From: Deltaproteobacteria bacterium
GTDB taxonomy: Bacteria > Desulfobacterota > Desulfuromonadia > Desulfuromonadales > JAAYDE01
Assembly: GCA_016934985.1 (NCBI GenBank)
Contig: JAFGRU010000026.1
Span: forward strand, 1-64,000
Direction of reading: 5' to 3'
DNA: 64,000 bases
Position 1 is the stretch's first letter, and each line of letters begins with the position of its first letter. A program made the translations under genes and the position numbers. Positions 25,548 through 35,057 of the stretch are shown here, piece after piece. The notes beneath the pieces are model-generated. The model was not told the origin of the DNA, ran no database searches, and saw only the letters and a program-made list of their open reading frames with translations.

Positions 25548-28057
25548 AACATTTTTCTGAAATCCTTGCCGAGGTCAGCCGCCCCTCCCGCTACCTTGGT
25601 GGCGAGTTGGGAAGCATCCGCAAAGAGCCCTCGAAAGTCGATGTCCGGGTGGCTCTGGCTTTTCCCGATGTTTACGAAATCGGCATGAGCAACGTCGGCC
25701 TTGCCATTCTCTACCATCTCCTCAACCACATTGAATGGCTTGCCGCAGAGCGGGTTTACGCGCCCTGGCCCGACATGGAGGAGAAGTTGCTCCTCAATGG
25801 CTGGCCCCTTTCTTCGTTGGAATCGGAAACACCCCTGAAAGAGTTCGATATCCTGGGTTTTACCCTGCAGTACGAACTCTCGTACAGCAATGTCCTGAAT
25901 ATGCTCAGGCTTGCGGGTATCCCCCTGCGCGCCGAGCAGAGGAATGAAAAGTTCCCTCTGGTAATTGCTGGAGGGCCTTGTGCTTTCAACCCTGAGCCCC
26001 TGGCCGATTTTCTCGATTGTGTGGTGATTGGCGATGGCGAGGAGGTTGTCCCTGAAGTTTGCAGTCTGGTTCGAAAGGGTAAGCAAAACGGCATGCCCCG
26101 TTCAGCTCTTCTGGAGCGGTTGGCTGAAATTGAAGGGGTTTACGTACCAGCCTTTTATGACGTCGAATACAAGTCCGACGGCCAAGTTGCAGCCATTAAA
26201 CCACGTCCCGGGATGCCCGCCCGCGTCCGCCGCAGTATACTCGCCGATCTGGAAAAGGCACCTTACCCCAACAGCCCGATCGTGCCATTTATGAATACCG
26301 TCCATGACCGGGTGGCGGTTGAGATATCCCGGGGGTGTACACGCGGTTGCCGCTTTTGTCAGGCTGGGTTCATCTACCGGCCGGCCCGCGAACGCAGTCC
26401 CGAGAGGATCTCCAATATTATCGAGGAGGCACTAAAAAAAACAGGCTACGGCGAAGTCTCCCTGCTATCGCTCTCCGCCGGGGATTATTGCTATATGGAG
26501 GTGTTGTTAAAGCATCTCATGGCAAATCTGTCCGAACGGAAAGTTTCCATTTCACTTCCCAGCCTGCGTATCGGCTCCCTCAACGAGGCCATGCTTGATG
26601 AAATCCGCAAAATCCGCAAAACCGGCCTGACCCTGGCCCCGGAAGCTGGAACCGAGCGCCTGCGCAAGGTTATCAATAAGGACATCAGCGAAGAGGAACT
26701 GCTTAATAATTGCCAGCTTGCTTTCAGCCTCGGGTGGCGCCTCGTAAAGCTCTATTTCATGATGGGGCTGCCGACGGAAAATAAAGAAGATCTGGCTGCC
26801 ATTGTCAACCTCGCTGCCAAAGTAAAGCAAAGCGGCAAAGGGACCCAAGGCGGCAGCGACGTCAACGTCTCAGTTTCCACTTTCGTCCCCAAGCCCCACA
26901 CCCCTTTCCAGTGGGAAGGGCAGATCGATATGGAAACCACCCGGGAAAAACAGCAATTTCTCTGGACTGCCTGCAAAGAGAGAAAGCTGCGCTTCAAACA
27001 TCACGATGCCCGCCTTTCTTTTTTGGAGGGGGTTTTTTCCCGGGGAGACCGGCGCCTGGGACAAGTCCTCGAAAAAGCGGTTACGGCAGGCTGCCGTTTC
27101 GACGGCTGGACCGAGCATTTCAGTTTTGAACGCTGGCAGGAAGCTTTTCAGGCCTGCCGGATAGAGCCCGGCTTCTACCTGCGAGAACGGGGCGAGGACG
27201 AAATTCTTCCCTGGGATCACATTGACTCCGGAATAAGTAAGAACTTCTTATTGAAGGAAAGAGAAAAGGCTGGTTTGGGGACATCAACCCCCGACTGCCG
27301 CTTCAGCCATTGCAGCCATTGCGGCATCTGTGACTTTCGGGATATCCGGAACCGATTGTCGAGGGATGAATCGTATCAATTGAAGCCTTTCGAAAACTTT
27401 GCCGCCCCCCCCGAAGTCAACACGGAACAACGTCACAAGGTGCGTCTGCGTTTGGCCAAGGAGGGCAAAACCCGTTTCATCGGCCATCTCGAGCTGATGA
27501 CGGTGATTCATCGTGCCGTCCAGCGGGCCGGCATCCCGATCAAATTTTCAGCCGGATTTCACCCCGCGCCGCGCATCTCTTTCGGCGATGCCCTTTCAGC
27601 CGGCGTGGCCAGCCGTGCCGAAATCATTGACTGCGAACTCCTGAACGCTGTCCGACCTTCGGCAATTGCGGTGAAGCTGAACCGGGAACTGCCCGAAGGG
27701 CTGGAAGTCCTGGAGGCCTGGGAAATTGAACCCGGGACACCTTCTCCCGGCGAATCCATTGAAGAAAGTTGTTTTCTTGTCGAACTGCCCGACAATATTC
27801 CTCCGGACCTCGACCGGCGGATCAATGATTTTCTTGAAGCTGAGGAAATCATCGTGGCCAGGGATCAGAAAAAAGGCCGCAAACAGACGGATATCCGTGC
27901 TAATATACGCACCATCGAACGGAACGGCACCTCCCTGATACTGAAGATGTCCAAAGGCAACCCCCTTTTCACCGTGGGTTTTCTGCTGGACTACAGTCTC
28001 GATCAGGCCCGTTCTCTGACCATTTCAAAAATCAGCGTAAAACTGAAATCGACTTAA
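25544..28057 (+). CDS. B12-binding radical SAM protein fused to a DUF2344 domain
   Basis: The 837-residue protein joins two families usually named TIGR03960 and TIGR03936. The N-terminal half has a B12-binding-like fold and a radical SAM barrel with the 4Fe-4S motif GCTRGCRFCQAGFIYRPARE (C-x3-C-x2-C). The C-terminal 200 residues are the DUF2344 domain (RFIGHLELMTVIHRAVQRAG, IKFSAGFHPAPRISFGDALS). A Cys cluster CRFSHCSHCGICDF sits between them. It starts at TTG 25544-25546, supported by GGAGGT seven bases upstream, and overlaps truA. This family constantly accompanies RNase G, L21, L27 and Obg, which follow here. A role in rRNA or ribosome-linked modification is often guessed but is not established. 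Confidence 0.88.
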   Translation: MKHFSEILAEVSRPSRYLGGELGSIRKEPSKVDVRVALAFPDVYEIGMSNVGLAILYHLLNHIEWLAAERVYAPWPDMEEKLLLNGWPLSSLESETPLKEFDILGFTLQYELSYSNVLNMLRLAGIPLRAEQRNEKFPLVIAGGPCAFNPEPLADFLDCVVIGDGEEVVPEVCSLVRKGKQNGMPRSALLERLAEIEGVYVPAFYDVEYKSDGQVAAIKPRPGMPARVRRSILADLEKAPYPNSPIVPFMNTVHDRVAVEISRGCTRGCRFCQAGFIYRPARERSPERISNIIEEALKKTGYGEVSLLSLSAGDYCYMEVLLKHLMANLSERKVSISLPSLRIGSLNEAMLDEIRKIRKTGLTLAPEAGTERLRKVINKDISEEELLNNCQLAFSLGWRLVKLYFMMGLPTENKEDLAAIVNLAAKVKQSGKGTQGGSDVNVSVSTFVPKPHTPFQWEGQIDMETTREKQQFLWTACKERKLRFKHHDARLSFLEGVFSRGDRRLGQVLEKAVTAGCRFDGWTEHFSFERWQEAFQACRIEPGFYLRERGEDEILPWDHIDSGISKNFLLKEREKAGLGTSTPDCRFSHCSHCGICDFRDIRNRLSRDESYQLKPFENFAAPPEVNTEQRHKVRLRLAKEGKTRFIGHLELMTVIHRAVQRAGIPIKFSAGFHPAPRISFGDALSAGVASRAEIIDCELLNAVRPSAIAVKLNRELPEGLEVLEAWEIEPGTPSPGESIEESCFLVELPDNIPPDLDRRINDFLEAEEIIVARDQKKGRKQTDIRANIRTIERNGTSLILKMSKGNPLFTVGFLLDYSLDQARSLTISKISVKLKST

Positions 28058-28081
28058 TCTGTTTTTTCAGTTACATTAATA

Positions 28082-28087
28082 TATAAT
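28082..28087 (+). promoter_or_regulatory. possible -10 element upstream of rng
   Basis: A perfect TATAAT lies in an AT-rich run 47 bases before the RNase G start. The matching -35 region (CTGTTT) is weak, so only the -10 is given. Confidence 0.35.
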
Positions 28088-28133
28088 ATATTGAATATTT
28101 TCCCCGGATGCCTATGAATCTTTTGGAGGTATC

Positions 28134-29645
28134 ATGACCAAGGAACTGGTCGTCAGTTCTACATCAAATGAAACACGCGTGGCCCTGCTGGAAAACGGCC
28201 ATATTGCTGAACTTTATATCGAACGGGGCCACGAAAAAGGCATTGTCGGCAATATCTACCTAGGCAAGGTTATCCGGGTTTTACCGGGCATGCAGGCCGC
28301 TTTTGTCGACATCGGCCTCGAAAAGGCTGCTTTCCTTTATGTCGCGGACGTTCGATCGGAGATTGAAGCTTTAGAAGCGTTCATCGATGAAGGGCATCGC
28401 AATATCGGCGAGGAGACCGCCGTTGAAAACGGTGTCCATCCCCTGCCACCCATTGAAGATCTGCTGCAAGAAGGCCAGGAGCTTTTGGTCGAAATAGCCA
28501 AAGAGCCCATCGGTACCAAAGGGGCTCGCATCACCTCTTATATTACCCTTCCCGGACGCCACCTGGTCTATATGCCGACCGTCGACCATATCGGTATTTC
28601 TCGGCGCATCGAATGCGAAGAGGAGAAAGAACGCCTGCGCCAGTTAATTGAAACCTTTCGCCGTCCAGGTACCGGTTTCATCGTCCGCACTGCGGCCGAA
28701 GGCAAAGGCGAGGAAGACCTTCGCAACGATGTGGACTATCTGGTCGGATTGTGGAAAGACATCCAACAGCGCAAAGAAAGCAAATCCCCCCCCGCTCTGA
28801 TTCATTCTGACCTTGATGTGACCAGCCGGGTTCTGCGTGACATTCTCACTGAAGATGTGGAACGCCTGGTCGTCGATTCCAGCGAAGAATTCAACAAAAT
28901 CCAAAATTTCATCCGCAGATTCATGCCCAAGCTGGGCGTCACGGTTGAACTCTATCAGGGCAAGGAGCCCATTTTCGATGCCTTCGGCCTGGAGGTTGAA
29001 ATTGCCCGTGCCCTCGGCCGCAAGGTCTGGCTCAAAAGCGGCGGCTATATCACCGTAGAACAGACCGAAGCTCTCACTGCCATTGATGTTAATACCGGCC
29101 GTTATGTCGGCAAGCATAACCTGGAAGACACCATATTCAAGACCAACCTGGAGGCCGTCAAAGAGATCGCCTTCCAACTCAGGCTACGCAACATCGGTGG
29201 CCTCATCATCATCGATTTCATCGATATGGAAAAAGAAGTCCACCGCGAAAAGGTTCATTCGGCCCTGGAAGAGGCTTTGCAGAACGACAAGAGTAAAACC
29301 AACATACTCAAAATTTCGGAACTGGGCCTCGTGGAAATGACACGAAAAAGGGTTCGCGAAAGTATCGGTCGGACCCTTTGTGAATCCTGTCCTTACTGCG
29401 AAGGGAAGGGATACGTAAAAAGCCGTCCCACCATGGCCTATGAAATTCTCCGCGAACTGGAGCGGGAGCTGCAGGATATTGGCAGCCAGGATCTCACTCT
29501 TCTGGTTCATCCTGATATCGCCGCCTTTCTTTACGACGAGGAACATTACGGTATTGAAAAACTGGAATTGCGGTATAATAAAAAAATAAACATCAAAGCC
29601 CGTCAAGGTTACCACCTTGAGCAGTATGAAATTTTTGAGGATTAA
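28134..29645 (+). CDS. rng: ribonuclease G (Rne/Rng family)
   Basis: This endoribonuclease matures the 5' end of 16S rRNA and takes part in mRNA turnover. An S1 RNA-binding domain is at the N-terminus (GIVGNIYLGKVIRVLPGMQAA and FVDIGLEKAAFLYVADV). The metal-binding catalytic Asp residues are in ALTAIDVNTGRYVG and LIIIDFIDME. The Zn-link Cys motif is LCESCPYCEGKGYV. With 503 residues and no long C-terminal scaffold it is RNase G, not RNase E. GGAGGT lies six bases before the ATG. It is followed by rplU and rpmA, the widely conserved order. Confidence 0.93.
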   Translation: MTKELVVSSTSNETRVALLENGHIAELYIERGHEKGIVGNIYLGKVIRVLPGMQAAFVDIGLEKAAFLYVADVRSEIEALEAFIDEGHRNIGEETAVENGVHPLPPIEDLLQEGQELLVEIAKEPIGTKGARITSYITLPGRHLVYMPTVDHIGISRRIECEEEKERLRQLIETFRRPGTGFIVRTAAEGKGEEDLRNDVDYLVGLWKDIQQRKESKSPPALIHSDLDVTSRVLRDILTEDVERLVVDSSEEFNKIQNFIRRFMPKLGVTVELYQGKEPIFDAFGLEVEIARALGRKVWLKSGGYITVEQTEALTAIDVNTGRYVGKHNLEDTIFKTNLEAVKEIAFQLRLRNIGGLIIIDFIDMEKEVHREKVHSALEEALQNDKSKTNILKISELGLVEMTRKRVRESIGRTLCESCPYCEGKGYVKSRPTMAYEILRELERELQDIGSQDLTLLVHPDIAAFLYDEEHYGIEKLELRYNKKINIKARQGYHLEQYEIFED

Positions 29646-29653
29646 ATTTTCCC

Positions 29654-29670
29654 TTGACAGGCCTCTTTCA
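29654..29670 (+). repeat. 17-base direct repeat, left copy
   Basis: TTGACAGGCCTCTTTCA occurs here, covering the rplU -35 box, and again exactly at 30299-30315 over the rpmA stop codon. Confidence 0.85.
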
Positions 29671-29682
29671 TGTCCATATAGT
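29654..29682 (+). promoter_or_regulatory. strong sigma-70 promoter of rplU-rpmA
   Basis: TTGACA (29654-29659) and TATAGT (29677-29682) are separated by 17 bases, eleven of twelve consensus positions. Transcription should begin near 29689, leaving a leader of about 38 bases before rplU. Confidence 0.8.
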
Positions 29683-29726
29683 GCTGTATTCTGTAGTCAA
29701 ACAACGTTAAGTAGGGGTGAATTTCA

Positions 29727-30035
29727 ATGTATGCCATTATTCGAACCGGAGGGAAACAGTACAAGGTTTCCGAAGGTGAATTTTTAAAAGTTGAAAAACT
29801 GGATGGTAACGTCGGCGACACCGTTGAGCTGGACGAGGTTCTTATGGTCGGCGACGCAGAAACGAAGATCGGTAACCCTCTGGTTGCCGGCGCAAAAGTC
29901 AAAGCCCAGATCGTCGAACAGAAAAAAGACCGGAAAGTCCTGGTGTTTCATGCCAAAAGACGGAAAGGCTACCGCAAGACCTACGGCCATCGCCAACCCT
30001 TGACCCGACTGAAAATACTGGGCGTTGAAGCATAA
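29727..30035 (+). CDS. rplU: 50S ribosomal protein L21
   Basis: L21 is a small 50S subunit protein that binds 23S rRNA. The sequence is full length at 102 residues. MYAIIRTGGKQYKVSEGEFL and the C-terminal GYRKTYGHRQPLTRLKILGV are typical. AGGGGTG lies eight bases before the ATG. It is the first gene of the rplU-rpmA pair, with rpmA starting 12 bases after its stop. Confidence 0.98.
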   Translation: MYAIIRTGGKQYKVSEGEFLKVEKLDGNVGDTVELDEVLMVGDAETKIGNPLVAGAKVKAQIVEQKKDRKVLVFHAKRRKGYRKTYGHRQPLTRLKILGVEA

Positions 30036-30047
30036 GGAGAAATTACC

Positions 30048-30302
30048 ATGGCACATAAGAAAGCAGGCGGAAGTTCACGAAACGGCCGGGACAGTTGCGG
30101 GAAGCGTCTTGGTGTCAAACGTTTTGACGGGCAAGTAGTCACAGCCGGTTCCATCCTGGTCAGACAGCGCGGGACCACCTTTCATCCCGGCAGCAACGTT
30201 GGATGTGGAAACGATTACACCCTCTTTTCGCTCATCGACGGCGTAGTGAAATTTGAGCGCAAGGACAAGACCCGCCGCAAAATCAGCGTCTATGCCGGTT
30301 GA
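30048..30302 (+). CDS. rpmA: 50S ribosomal protein L27
   Basis: L27 reaches into the peptidyl transferase centre with its N-terminal tail. [20 protein letters not shown] is the normal bacterial form without the cleavable extension seen in Firmicutes. At 84 residues it is full length. AAGGAG lies about seven bases before the ATG. The TGA stop lies inside the right copy of the 17-base repeat. Confidence 0.98.
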   Translation: MAHKKAGGSSRNGRDSCGKRLGVKRFDGQVVTAGSILVRQRGTTFHPGSNVGCGNDYTLFSLIDGVVKFERKDKTRRKISVYAG

Positions 30303-30315
30303 CAGGCCTCTTTCA
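30299..30315 (+). repeat. 17-base direct repeat, right copy
   Basis: This is an exact second copy of TTGACAGGCCTCTTTCA from 29654-29670. It includes the rpmA stop codon. No -10 box is present at the matching distance, so it is unlikely to be a promoter here. Confidence 0.85.
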
Positions 30316-30339
30316 GCCTGACTGAACAGACACATTTAT

Positions 30340-30375
30340 AAAAGCCCGAAGTTGTTTATACTTCGGGCTTTTTTT
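30340..30375 (+). terminator. Rho-independent terminator behind rpmA
   Basis: AAAAGCCCGAAG (30340-30351) pairs with CTTCGGGCTTTT (30361-30372), followed by further T residues. It closes the rplU-rpmA unit. Confidence 0.88.
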
Positions 30376-30403
30376 AACGTTTTATCCTAATATTTGCTAT
30401 AGT
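30374..30403 (+). promoter_or_regulatory. candidate promoter of obgE
   Basis: TTAACG (30374-30379) and TATAGT (30398-30403) are separated by 18 bases and lie about 45 bases before obgE, directly behind the rpmA terminator. Confidence 0.45.
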
Positions 30404-30448
30404 TCACGGATACAAGCCTGAAACCTCCGACAACAGAATAACCAGACC

Positions 30449-31486
30449 ATGAAATTCATCGATCGCGCCAAAATATTTGTCAAGGCCGGAGAAGGGGGCC
30501 GCGGTTGCGCCTCCTTCCGCCGGGAAAAATACGTCCCCAAAGGAGGGCCTGACGGTGGCGACGGCGGTGACGGCGGCAACGTCTATTTCCAGGTCGACCA
30601 AGGTCTTTCGACCCTCCTCGGGTTTCGCAAAAAAGTCCATTTCAAAGCCGGCAAAGGCAGCCACGGCAAAGGCAAGAACATGCATGGCAAAAAGGGCGGG
30701 TCCCTGGTCATAGAGGTCCCCCCCGGCACCATGCTCTACGAGGCCGATACCGAAAGACTGGTGGCGGATCTGACCGATGCCGAAGAAAAAATGCTTCTTT
30801 TCAAAGGAGGACGCGGGGGGCGCGGCAATGCCTCCCTCTCCTACCGGGGCAAAAACGGACGCCTGGTCGATTATGCCGAAGATGGCCAGCCCGGCGAAGA
30901 AGGCTGGTTGCTCCTGGAACTCAAACTTTTGGCTGACGTGGGGCTGGTCGGTCTTCCCAACGCCGGCAAGTCAACTTTTATCTCGGCGGTTTCCGAAGCC
31001 CGCCCGAAAATTGCCAATTACCCTTTTACCACCCTGAGCCCGCAGCTGGGCGTGGTGCGCTACGACGATTATAAAAGCTTCGTTCTTGCTGACATTCCCG
31101 GTCTCATCAAAGGGGCCAGCCAGGGGCAGGGGCTCGGCTTCCACTTTTTGCGTCAGGTAGAAAGGACCTCCATCCTCCTTCATCTTATCGATCTGTCGGT
31201 TCCGGAAAACGAGGACCCCATCACCAATTACGAAACCATCAATCGCGAATTGGAACAATACGGCCAAAACCTCCTTGATAAACCCCAATTTATCGTCTTC
31301 ACCAAGATGGATCTTCCCGATGCGCAGGAAAGAATCACTGCGGTTCTGCCTTATTTCGAATCCAAAGGGTTGCGCATTTTTCAGGTTTCAGCCGTCACCG
31401 GCCAGGGGATGAGGAAACTGCTCCTGGAAGTGGGTTCTAAAGTCGATGAATTTAAGGCTGCCAAGGATACCGCGCCCCAACCTTGA
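30449..31486 (+). CDS. obgE: GTPase ObgE/CgtA
   Basis: Obg is an essential ribosome-associated GTPase acting in 50S maturation and the stringent response. The Gly-rich Obg fold is at residues 1-158 (GGRGCASFRREKYVPKGGPD, GGRGGRGNASLSYRG). The G domain follows with GLPNAGKSTFISAVS (G1), DIPGLIKGASQG (G3), FTKMD (G4) and SAV (G5). There is no long C-terminal extension. At 345 residues it is normal. It has its own promoter after the rpmA terminator and is followed by proB, as in many deltaproteobacteria. Confidence 0.97.
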   Translation: MKFIDRAKIFVKAGEGGRGCASFRREKYVPKGGPDGGDGGDGGNVYFQVDQGLSTLLGFRKKVHFKAGKGSHGKGKNMHGKKGGSLVIEVPPGTMLYEADTERLVADLTDAEEKMLLFKGGRGGRGNASLSYRGKNGRLVDYAEDGQPGEEGWLLLELKLLADVGLVGLPNAGKSTFISAVSEARPKIANYPFTTLSPQLGVVRYDDYKSFVLADIPGLIKGASQGQGLGFHFLRQVERTSILLHLIDLSVPENEDPITNYETINRELEQYGQNLLDKPQFIVFTKMDLPDAQERITAVLPYFESKGLRIFQVSAVTGQGMRKLLLEVGSKVDEFKAAKDTAPQP

Positions 31487-31601
31487 CAAGCAGCTTTTCC
31501 CAAAGCTAAGATGTGGGGCTCTCAGCTCCGTCGGATCTGGATCAGGGGTTGTCCGCCAAACCTGAACCGGCCCGGGAAATTGTATCCATCAGGATAAATC
31601 G

Positions 31602-32756
31602 ATGCGCGAAAAACTCCTCACTTGCGCCAAACGGATCGTCATCAAGATCGGCAGCGGTGTCATTTCGACAAACACCGGGCTTGATGGTCCCATAATCGAC
31701 GCCATTTCCAGTGATATCTGCGCCCTGATCCGCGAAGGCTATGAGGTCACCCTGGTATCATCCGGTGCCATTTCCGCAGGCAAACAGGATCTGTTCATTA
31801 ACGGCAAACCCCCTTCCATTCCCCTCAAGCAGGCGGCTGCGGCCATCGGCCAAAGCCGGCTCATGCGTTACTACAAAAAGGCATTCCGCAACGAGGGGTT
31901 CAAGGTCGGGCAGGTACTGCTGACACGCGAGGATCTGGCTGATCGCAAACGCTACCTGAACGCCCGCAACACGGTCAAGACCCTTCTCGAATACCGGGTA
32001 ACCCCTATTATCAATGAAAATGACACGGTTGCCGTAGAGGAGATCAAATTCGGCGACAACGACAATCTCTCCGCCATGGTCTCGGCCCTGGTCGAAGCCC
32101 AGCTTCTCATCATCCTTTCGGATGTGGACGGTCTTTACAGCCGTGATCCCAACAAACATGCCGACGCCGAAAGGCTCAATGTGGTGGAAAAGATCACTGC
32201 AAAAATCGAGGCCATGGCTGGGGACTCCAGCACCACCCTCGGCACCGGTGGCATGATTACCAAACTCCAAGCCGCCAAAAGGGCCGCCCTGTCCGGTGCC
32301 GCAACGATTATCGTCAACGGCCGCACCCCCGCTATTCTGCGCCAGGTCATGAATGGCGAGTGCGTCGGCACCCTGTTTCTTCCAGCCTCCCAAAAAATGG
32401 CCGCAAAAAAACATTGGATCGCTTTTACCAAAAAAACCAGCGGCAAGCTCTTTCTTGATGAGGGTGCGGTCAATGCCATCCGCCACCAGGGCAAGAGCCT
32501 TCTTCCTTCGGGGGTCCGGCAGGTGGAAGGGAAATTCGGGAGAGGGGACATGGTCAGCCTGTGTGACCTGCAGGGCAAAGAGATCGCCCGCGGCGTTACG
32601 GAATACGCGCAAGGAGAAATCCTCCAGATCATGGGCCAGAAAAGTTCCCGCATCCGTGAGATCCTGGGCTATAAATACCATGAAGAAATCATTCACCGCG
32701 ACAACCTGGTGATCAAAAGCTCAACCCCAAATCAGGATGGAGAGTCAAATGTGTAA
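31602..32756 (+). CDS. proB: glutamate 5-kinase
   Basis: ProB phosphorylates glutamate, the first step of proline synthesis. The amino-acid kinase domain begins [14 protein letters not shown] and includes [32 protein letters not shown] and [15 protein letters not shown]-terminal PUA domain ([20 protein letters not shown]...) makes up about 100 residues, giving the long 384-residue form. The 3' end overlaps proA by a few bases, so the two are coupled. Confidence 0.97.
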   Translation: MREKLLTCAKRIVIKIGSGVISTNTGLDGPIIDAISSDICALIREGYEVTLVSSGAISAGKQDLFINGKPPSIPLKQAAAAIGQSRLMRYYKKAFRNEGFKVGQVLLTREDLADRKRYLNARNTVKTLLEYRVTPIINENDTVAVEEIKFGDNDNLSAMVSALVEAQLLIILSDVDGLYSRDPNKHADAERLNVVEKITAKIEAMAGDSSTTLGTGGMITKLQAAKRAALSGAATIIVNGRTPAILRQVMNGECVGTLFLPASQKMAAKKHWIAFTKKTSGKLFLDEGAVNAIRHQGKSLLPSGVRQVEGKFGRGDMVSLCDLQGKEIARGVTEYAQGEILQIMGQKSSRIREILGYKYHEEIIHRDNLVIKSSTPNQDGESNV

Positions 32757-34002
32757 TTCCGAAATTCGCCAACTCGCCCTCGAAGCCAAAAAGGCGGCCA
32801 GGGTCATGGCCAATGTTCCCCAGGATATTAAAAACAACCTCCTGAATCGCATGGCGGAAGCCCTTGAAGCCGGCATGGCTGAACTGCTCCCCGCCAATGA
32901 AAAGGATATCATTGCCGGCCGCGAAAAAGGCCTGTCCTCCGCTATGCTTGATCGCCTGGTACTGAGTGAAAAACGCGTAGCCGACATGGCCTCGTGCCTG
33001 CGGGAGGTTGCCACCCTGCCCGACCCGGTTGGAGAGATAACCGGCTTCAAAATCCGCCCTAACGGCATCCGGGTTGGAAGAATGCGCATCCCCCTGGGGG
33101 TCATCGGCATCATTTACGAATCCCGTCCCAACGTCACCTCAGACGCCGCCGCCCTGTGCCTCAAAAGCGGCAACGCCGTAATACTCCGGGGTGGTTCCGA
33201 GGCCATTCACTCCAATACTGCCATCGGCACCCTGCTGAAAAAGGAGTTGCAGGCAGCGGGACTTCCCTCGGAAGCCTTGCAGGTGGTACCGACAACCGAC
33301 CGTGAGGCGATTTCCGAACTCCTCAAATTGGAAGACTGCATCGACCTTATCATTCCACGCGGCGGCGAAGGACTGATCCGCTATGTCACCCAAAACTCCA
33401 CCATCCCCGTCATCAAGCATTACAAAGGGGTCTGCCATACCTACGTCGATGCCGGGGCCGACTTTGCCATGGCCGAAGATATCTGCATCAACGCCAAGGT
33501 CCAGCGACCGGGGGTCTGCAACGCCATGGAAACCCTGCTTGTGCATCAGGATGCTGCAGCAGCGTTCCTGCCCCGCATGGCAGCCGCTTTTGCCCAGCAC
33601 AACGTTGAACTTCGCGGCTGCGAGCAAACCCGGCGCGTCCTGCCCCAGATCAAAGCCGCGACGGAAGAGGACTGGGGAGCGGAATATCTTGATCTGATCC
33701 TGGCCGTGAAAGTCGTCGCCAACATGGACGAAGCCATTGAGCACATCCAAACCTACGGTTCCGATCACACCGAAGTAATCGTCACCCGCGATTACTTCAA
33801 CGCCCAGAGATTTCTCCGGGAGGTCAATTCCAGCGTAGTCATGGTGAACGCCTCCTCGCGTTTTTCCGATGGCAACCAGATGGGCCTCGGCGCCGAAATC
33901 GGAATTTCGACCACCAAGCTTCACTCTTTCGGCCCCATGGGACTGGAAGACCTGACCACGCGCAAGTTCGTCATTCTCGGGGAGGGACAGATCCGCACCT
34001 GA
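32749..34002 (+). CDS. proA: glutamate-5-semialdehyde dehydrogenase
   Basis: ProA (gamma-glutamyl phosphate reductase) reduces glutamyl 5-phosphate, the second step of proline synthesis. The catalytic Cys lies in [13 protein letters not shown]. Also typical are [40 protein letters not shown] and the final [23 protein letters not shown] 32749-32751 (MCNSEIRQ) is chosen because GGATGGAG lies at the right distance. ATG 32737 would place the start on that ribosome binding site. It overlaps the proB stop. Confidence 0.96.
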   Translation: MCNSEIRQLALEAKKAARVMANVPQDIKNNLLNRMAEALEAGMAELLPANEKDIIAGREKGLSSAMLDRLVLSEKRVADMASCLREVATLPDPVGEITGFKIRPNGIRVGRMRIPLGVIGIIYESRPNVTSDAAALCLKSGNAVILRGGSEAIHSNTAIGTLLKKELQAAGLPSEALQVVPTTDREAISELLKLEDCIDLIIPRGGEGLIRYVTQNSTIPVIKHYKGVCHTYVDAGADFAMAEDICINAKVQRPGVCNAMETLLVHQDAAAAFLPRMAAAFAQHNVELRGCEQTRRVLPQIKAATEEDWGAEYLDLILAVKVVANMDEAIEHIQTYGSDHTEVIVTRDYFNAQRFLREVNSSVVMVNASSRFSDGNQMGLGAEIGISTTKLHSFGPMGLEDLTTRKFVILGEGQIRT

Positions 34003-34017
34003 TTTTTTGAGCCACTT

Positions 34018-34668
34018 ATGAAAATCGGCATTCTGGGAGGGACATTCAATCCGATCCACCTGGCTCATCTGCGTATTGCCGAGGAAGCCAGGGAGGTCTG
34101 CGGCCTGGACCGGGTTCTATTCATCCCCACGTCCACTCCGCCCCACAAGGCGACGGCCGGCGATGTCCCTTTTCGGGACCGCCACGCCATGGCTCTGCTG
34201 GCAACGGAAAATAATCCCTCTTTTGCGGTAACCGATCTTGAAAACCGCCGGCCGGGGAAAAGTTACTCCATCGACAGCCTCAACATCCTCCAGGGGGAAA
34301 ATCCGCAGGCCTGTTTTTACTTTATTCTCGGCATGGATTCCTTTCTCGACATTCATACCTGGAAGGATTTTCGGGGGCTTTTCCGGCTCGCCAATTTCGT
34401 GACGGTCGCGCGACCAGGTTTTTCTCCCCCAACCTCTCCAAGGGAACTTCTGCCAGTTGCGGTCAGAGAGGAGTTCTGCTATGATACGGAGTCCGCAACC
34501 ATGGTTCACAAATCGGGTAACCGGTTAATTTTTTTACAGGAAACCCGCCTGGACATTTCTTCCACCAGAATTCGTCAACTGGTAGCGGAAAAACGCTCTA
34601 TCAAATATCTCGTAACCCCGGCCGTAGAGGATTACATCCTCAAACACGGCCTTTACCTGAACGGTTAA
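34018..34668 (+). CDS. nadD: nicotinate-nucleotide adenylyltransferase
   Basis: NadD adenylates nicotinate mononucleotide in NAD synthesis. The nucleotidyltransferase motif GGTFNPIHLAHLRIAEEA (with HxxH) is at the N-terminus, and the C-terminal DISSTRIRQLVAEKRSIKYL contains the ISSTxIR motif. FYFILGMDSFLDIHTWKDF is a further family block. Length is 216 residues. It stands 15 bases behind proA and 11 bases before rsfS, in the conserved nadD-rsfS-rlmH order. Confidence 0.96.
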   Translation: MKIGILGGTFNPIHLAHLRIAEEAREVCGLDRVLFIPTSTPPHKATAGDVPFRDRHAMALLATENNPSFAVTDLENRRPGKSYSIDSLNILQGENPQACFYFILGMDSFLDIHTWKDFRGLFRLANFVTVARPGFSPPTSPRELLPVAVREEFCYDTESATMVHKSGNRLIFLQETRLDISSTRIRQLVAEKRSIKYLVTPAVEDYILKHGLYLNG

Positions 34669-34679
34669 AGGAATTCGTT

Positions 34680-35057
34680 TTGGAGGCCAAACAAAAAGCT
34701 TTTCTTTGTGCCCATTACGCTCTGGATAAAAAAGCTTTTAACTTAACCATCCTCGATATCAGGGAGCTCTCCAGCCTGGCCGATTTTCTGGTTATCGCCT
34801 CGGGAAATTCCGATCGTCAGGTGCAAGCCATTGCCGAAGCGGTACGCCTCGGCTGTAAAAATAATGAGCGCATTTCCCCTCTCGGCGTGGAAGGAGTGAA
34901 GGAAGGGCGCTGGGCACTTCTTGATTACGGCGATGTCATGGTGCATCTGTTCCAGCCCACACTGCGGGAGTTTTACGATCTGGAAAGCATGTGGAGCGAA
35001 GCACCACGGGTCGAGCTTCCCGAAGAATTTTCTGAACGGAAAATTCGGCTCAAGTGA
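34680..35057 (+). CDS. rsfS: ribosome silencing factor RsfS
   Basis: RsfS (DUF143, RsfA/Iojap family) binds L14 and blocks subunit joining under starvation. The family block LSSLADFLVIASGNSDRQVQAIAEAV and the region WALLDYGDVMVHLFQPTLREFYDLESMW are diagnostic. The product is 125 residues. It starts at TTG 34680-34682 with AAAGGA seven bases upstream. Its TGA overlaps the GTG start of rlmH. Confidence 0.95.
   Translation: MEAKQKAFLCAHYALDKKAFNLTILDIRELSSLADFLVIASGNSDRQVQAIAEAVRLGCKNNERISPLGVEGVKEGRWALLDYGDVMVHLFQPTLREFYDLESMWSEAPRVELPEEFSERKIRLK

Noticed and set aside
31758-32696. 312-codon minus-strand frame
   Set aside because: It is antisense to proB, whose domains are clear over the same bases.
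33139-34068. 309-codon minus-strand frame
   Set aside because: It is antisense to proA and the nadD start, and reads as a mirror frame.
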